DNA of 64,000 nucleotides from Gracilimonas sp. (GTDB taxonomy: Bacteria; Bacteroidota; Rhodothermia; Balneolales; Balneolaceae), in the NCBI RefSeq assembly GCF_014762685.1, contig NZ_JABURM010000005.1, positions 1,488,001-1,552,000 of the forward strand, read 5' to 3'. Under the pieces are notes generated by a model that saw nothing but the letters and a program-made list of their open reading frames with translations, was not told the origin of the DNA and did not search any database. Below, one piece after another: positions 61,178-64,000 of the stretch. The translations under genes and the position numbers were made by a program. Position 1 is the stretch's first letter. Every line of letters begins with the position of its first letter.

Positions 61178-63577
61178 TCAGACGGGTACTTTATGTTCAG
61201 TACTTACAATTTTTTCTATAGTTGAGATAACGCTATCAGGATTTAATGAAATAGAATCGATCTCACAATCCACCAGGAAGGCTGCAAAATCAGGGTCATC
61301 ACTGGGCGCTTGACCGCAAAATCCTACTTTTCTGTTTTTACGATGCGCTCGCTTTATTACACTTCTAATTGCTTTTTTTACAGCCGGGTCATTCTCATCA
61401 AACAAATATGCCAGTTCAGCTGAATCTCGATCAACTCCTAAAATCAGCTGTGTCAGATCATTGGAACCGATCGAAAATCCATCAAAGTATTCTGCAAATT
61501 CCTCGACCAGTATATAGTTGGAAGGAATTTCACACATCACATAAACCTCAAGTCCCTCTTCTCCACGCTTCAATCCGTTTGCTGCCATTTCCTGCTGTAC
61601 CCTTTCAGCTTCTTTCAGGGTTCGGCAGAATGGGATCATTACGATCACATTTTTAAACCCAATCTCTTCACGAACTTTTTTCAAGGCTTTGCATTCCAGC
61701 TTAAATCCATCCCGGTAGCCATCGCTGTAATAACGGGAAGCTCCTCTCCAACCGATCATGGGATTCTCCTCATGAGGTTCAAAGCTGCTCCCTCCAATAA
61801 GACGTGCATATTCATTGGTCTTAAAATCACTGGTGCGTACGATCACCGGATGTGGATATTGAGAAGCCGCTATTTTTGCAATCCCTGCCGCCAGCTTATC
61901 AATAAAATAGTTCTCATGATCCTTATAGCCCTTGGTAAGCTTCCTGACCTTCTCAAATTCTTGTTCACTTTCGATCTTATCGGGATGAACCAACGCCATG
62001 GGATGAATTTGAATATGATGGCTGATAATAAATTCCATGCGGGCGAGCCCTATTCCGCGCGTCGGTAATTTCCACCATTTAAAAGCTGATTCCGGAGTGG
62101 CCAAATTCAGCATAATATCAACTTTTGTAGGGGGCAGTTTTTCCAGATCTACTTCCTGAATGTTATAAGCAACAAATCCATCATATACCCTTCCCCGTTC
62201 TCCTTCACCACAGGAAAGCGTAACCATATCACCTTCATTCAGTACTTTTGTAGCATTCATCGTACCCACCACTGCAGAAATACCCAGTTCCCGGCTTACA
62301 ATAGCTGCATGACAAGTTCTGCCTCCAAAATCGGTAATAATTCCAGCCGCATTCTTGAGTGCAGGCACCCAATCAGGCTCTGTCATTTTTGTAACCAGGA
62401 TGTGATTGGATTGAATATTCTTCAGATCTTTTGGGTTCTTAACCAATTTCACAATGCCATGTACAATACTGTTACCGATGCTTATTCCCTGAGCCAGAAT
62501 TTCGTTGCTATTCTCTTTTATGGTATATGAGGTCAGAATCTTTTCGGATTTTTGTGATTGTACGGTCTCAGGTCGTGCCTGAACGATAAATAGCTCTCCC
62601 GTTTTATCTTCTTTGACCCATTCAATGTCCATTGGAGTCTCATAATGCTCCTCAATTATCACCGCCCATCTCGATAGTTTCAGAATTTCTTTATCATTGA
62701 TCACGAATTGCTGACGTTCGGCTTTTGTCGTAGGAATGTTTTTGGTTTTAGTACTCCCATCTTCTTCATATACCATCTTAAGTTCTTTACTGCCTAAGCT
62801 TTTCTCAATAATGGGTGATCTTTTTTTATCCTTCAAAAATGGTTTAAATACATAAAACTGATCCGGGTTTACGGTACCCTGCACAATATTCTCTCCCAAC
62901 CCCCAGGAGCCATTGATCAAAACCGCATTGGGAAAACCGGTTTCTGTATCAACGGTAAACATCACACCTGAACAACTTTTGTCGGCCCGTACCATTTTTT
63001 GAATTCCTATTGAAAGAGCCACTTTCATATGATCGAAATTCTTTTCTTCCCGATACGATATAGCCCTGTTCGTAAAAAGAGAAGCATAACATTTTTTGCA
63101 GGCCTCAATAAGTTCTGCCGTACCTCTGATATTCAGAAATGTTTCCTGTAGTCCGGCAAAACTCGCGTGTGGAAGATCTTCAGCTGTAGCGCTGCTGCGT
63201 ACCGCAACATCTATGTTTTTTGTTACATACAGATCTTCGAGCTGTTTGTAACTCTCAGCGATCTTCTCTGCAACTGCGGTGGGGAATACACCCTTCAATA
63301 TAAGCTGCCTGATATTGCTTCCCGTTTCCTCCAGTGATGAACCCCCTGATTTATATTCCTGTAAAAGAGTGCTTATGGGCTCCTCAAGGTTATTTTCTTT
63401 AATAAAAAGACGGTACGCTTTGGAAGTTGTAGCAAAACCATTCGGAATATTAATACCCTTTTTACCCAGGTGATGGATCATTTCTCCAAGGGAAGCATTC
63501 TTCCCCCCAACAAGTGGTAAATGCTCCATCCCTATTTCTTTGAACCACACTACAAGTCTTTCATATATCTCTTCCAT
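61178..63577 (-). CDS. ppsA: Phosphoenolpyruvate synthase
   Basis: About 799 residues from ATG 63577, chosen for its AGGAG and because 'MEEIYERLVVWFKEIG' begins the homology; an upstream frame to 63616 is not homologous. It converts pyruvate, ATP and water to PEP, AMP and phosphate. The N-terminal ATP-binding domain has 'PLVGGKNASLGEMI' and 'VRSSATAEDLPHASFAGLQET'. The phospho-His is in 'GGRTCHAAIVSRELGI' near residue 420. The C-terminal PEP domain has 'FSIGSNDLTQLILGVDRDS' and the catalytic Cys in 'VGFCGQAPSDDPDF'. It lies 10 nt upstream of atpD, so the two may be one unit. Confidence 0.95.
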   Translation of the reverse strand: MEEIYERLVVWFKEIGMEHLPLVGGKNASLGEMIHHLGKKGINIPNGFATTSKAYRLFIKENNLEEPISTLLQEYKSGGSSLEETGSNIRQLILKGVFPTAVAEKIAESYKQLEDLYVTKNIDVAVRSSATAEDLPHASFAGLQETFLNIRGTAELIEACKKCYASLFTNRAISYREEKNFDHMKVALSIGIQKMVRADKSCSGVMFTVDTETGFPNAVLINGSWGLGENIVQGTVNPDQFYVFKPFLKDKKRSPIIEKSLGSKELKMVYEEDGSTKTKNIPTTKAERQQFVINDKEILKLSRWAVIIEEHYETPMDIEWVKEDKTGELFIVQARPETVQSQKSEKILTSYTIKENSNEILAQGISIGNSIVHGIVKLVKNPKDLKNIQSNHILVTKMTEPDWVPALKNAAGIITDFGGRTCHAAIVSRELGISAVVGTMNATKVLNEGDMVTLSCGEGERGRVYDGFVAYNIQEVDLEKLPPTKVDIMLNLATPESAFKWWKLPTRGIGLARMEFIISHHIQIHPMALVHPDKIESEQEFEKVRKLTKGYKDHENYFIDKLAAGIAKIAASQYPHPVIVRTSDFKTNEYARLIGGSSFEPHEENPMIGWRGASRYYSDGYRDGFKLECKALKKVREEIGFKNVIVMIPFCRTLKEAERVQQEMAANGLKRGEEGLEVYVMCEIPSNYILVEEFAEYFDGFSIGSNDLTQLILGVDRDSAELAYLFDENDPAVKKAIRSVIKRAHRKNRKVGFCGQAPSDDPDFAAFLVDCEIDSISLNPDSVISTIEKIVSTEHKVPV

Positions 63578-63590
63578 GACAACTCCTATT

Positions 63591-64000
63591 TTAACGTGCA
63601 ATATATCCGCCATCAACCATCAAAGGATGGCCGGTAATAAATGAGGCCTCCTCTGAAGCCAGCCAAACGATCACATTGGCCACTTCCTCAGATTTCCCCA
63701 GCCGTGCCATGGGATGAAGGGATCGAATATAGGTTAGCGTGTCTTCATCTTTAGTAATACCGGCCCGTTCCAGCATTGGAGTATCAATAAAACCGGGGCA
63801 TACGGCATTGATCCGTATTTTTTGGGGGGCATACTCAATGGCAGCTGCTTTTGTGAGCCCAATTAACCCATGTTTAGCTGCGGTGTAGGCGGGGGCATTC
63901 CCAAAACCTACTATTCCCAAAATAGAGGATACATTGATTATGGAACCCCCTCCCGTCTTCAGCATGATCTCGATCTCGTGTTTCATGCAAAGGAATTGTC
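63591..64000 (-). CDS. Short-chain dehydrogenase/reductase (5' part cut by the window edge)
   Basis: The C-terminal ~136 residues of a classical SDR. The frame runs in from the window edge (GQFLC before the first internal Met), so the N-terminal NAD-binding motif is missing here. Visible are 'GGGSIINVSSILGIVG' (catalytic Ser), 'YTAAKHGLIGLTKAAAIEYA' (Tyr-x3-Lys), 'IRINAVCPGFIDTPM' and the usual end 'GHPLMVDGGYIAR'. It overlaps nothing and is followed 13 nt later by ppsA on the same strand. Substrate unknown. Confidence 0.9.
   Translation of the reverse strand, partial: QFLCMKHEIEIMLKTGGGSIINVSSILGIVGFGNAPAYTAAKHGLIGLTKAAAIEYAPQKIRINAVCPGFIDTPMLERAGITKDEDTLTYIRSLHPMARLGKSEEVANVIVWLASEEASFITGHPLMVDGGYIAR

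Overview
The window looks like a chromosome segment from a moderately halophilic member of the Bacteroidota/Balneolota (Balneolia-like) group. This is inferred from protein style, from the TTTG/TAnnTTTG promoter type ahead of the tRNA array, from core genes that often lack a Shine-Dalgarno, and from heavy use of sodium-coupled energetics (Mrp-type antiporter and N-ATPase). No rRNA, CRISPR array, transposase or integrase was seen.

Layout. (1) 1-14.3 kb: a split complex I locus on the minus strand (nuoM partial, nuoL; then nuoK and nuoJ 10.6 kb away). Between the halves lies a plus-strand Mrp/Mbh-type cation antiporter operon (mrpE, F, G, MbhD-like, MbhE-like, B, C, D, and two further MrpD-like genes), an outer-membrane barrel gene and a lipoprotein gene. 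(2) 14.4-25.8 kb: housekeeping genes (uppP, a MoxR ATPase, rpsA, cmk, rpsT, gpmI, clpC) with a few secreted or small unknowns. (3) 25.8-28.2 kb: a sugar-nucleotide epimerase and a glycosyltransferase. (4) 28.2-29.0 kb: six tRNA genes (Pro, Arg, Cys, Glu, His, Glu) behind one Bacteroidota-type promoter. (5) 29-64 kb: an accessory 'stress/low-oxygen' block. It holds a P-type cation ATPase, a degenerate CheB-like regulator, a 2898-residue cyclic beta-glucan synthase, DUF5335, a bactofilin-like membrane protein, an MMPL transporter, a tandem pair of structured RNAs, a zinc-less TraR/DksA, a phosphoribosyltransferase, a second GroEL, a hydrolase, a BCAM0308-family zinc protein, a HemG-like flavodoxin, a B12-dependent ribonucleotide reductase, a complete N-ATPase operon (atpDCQRBEFAG), PEP synthase and a short-chain dehydrogenase.

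Main discovery. At 46.0-46.7 kb there are two tandem ~260-nt RNA units, 430 bp apart. Each has a conserved upstream region, a nearly identical ~125-nt 5' domain of no class I recognise, a TPP (THI-box) riboswitch-like aptamer and an intrinsic terminator. The copies differ by compensatory changes in the P1 helix and the terminator stems, so the structure appears to be under selection. No thiamine gene lies nearby; the first gene downstream is a TraR/DksA-family regulator. The second aptamer has lost residues expected to contact the ligand. These are either orphan tandem riboswitches gating a stress operon or free-standing small RNAs built on a TPP aptamer.

How the genes fit together. The antiporter and the sodium-type ATPase would manage ion gradients. 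The accessory block supplies oxygen-independent dNTP synthesis, gluconeogenic PEP, osmoprotective glucan, chaperone and transcription-modulating functions. This fits survival under energy or oxygen limitation, but that role is inferred from gene content.
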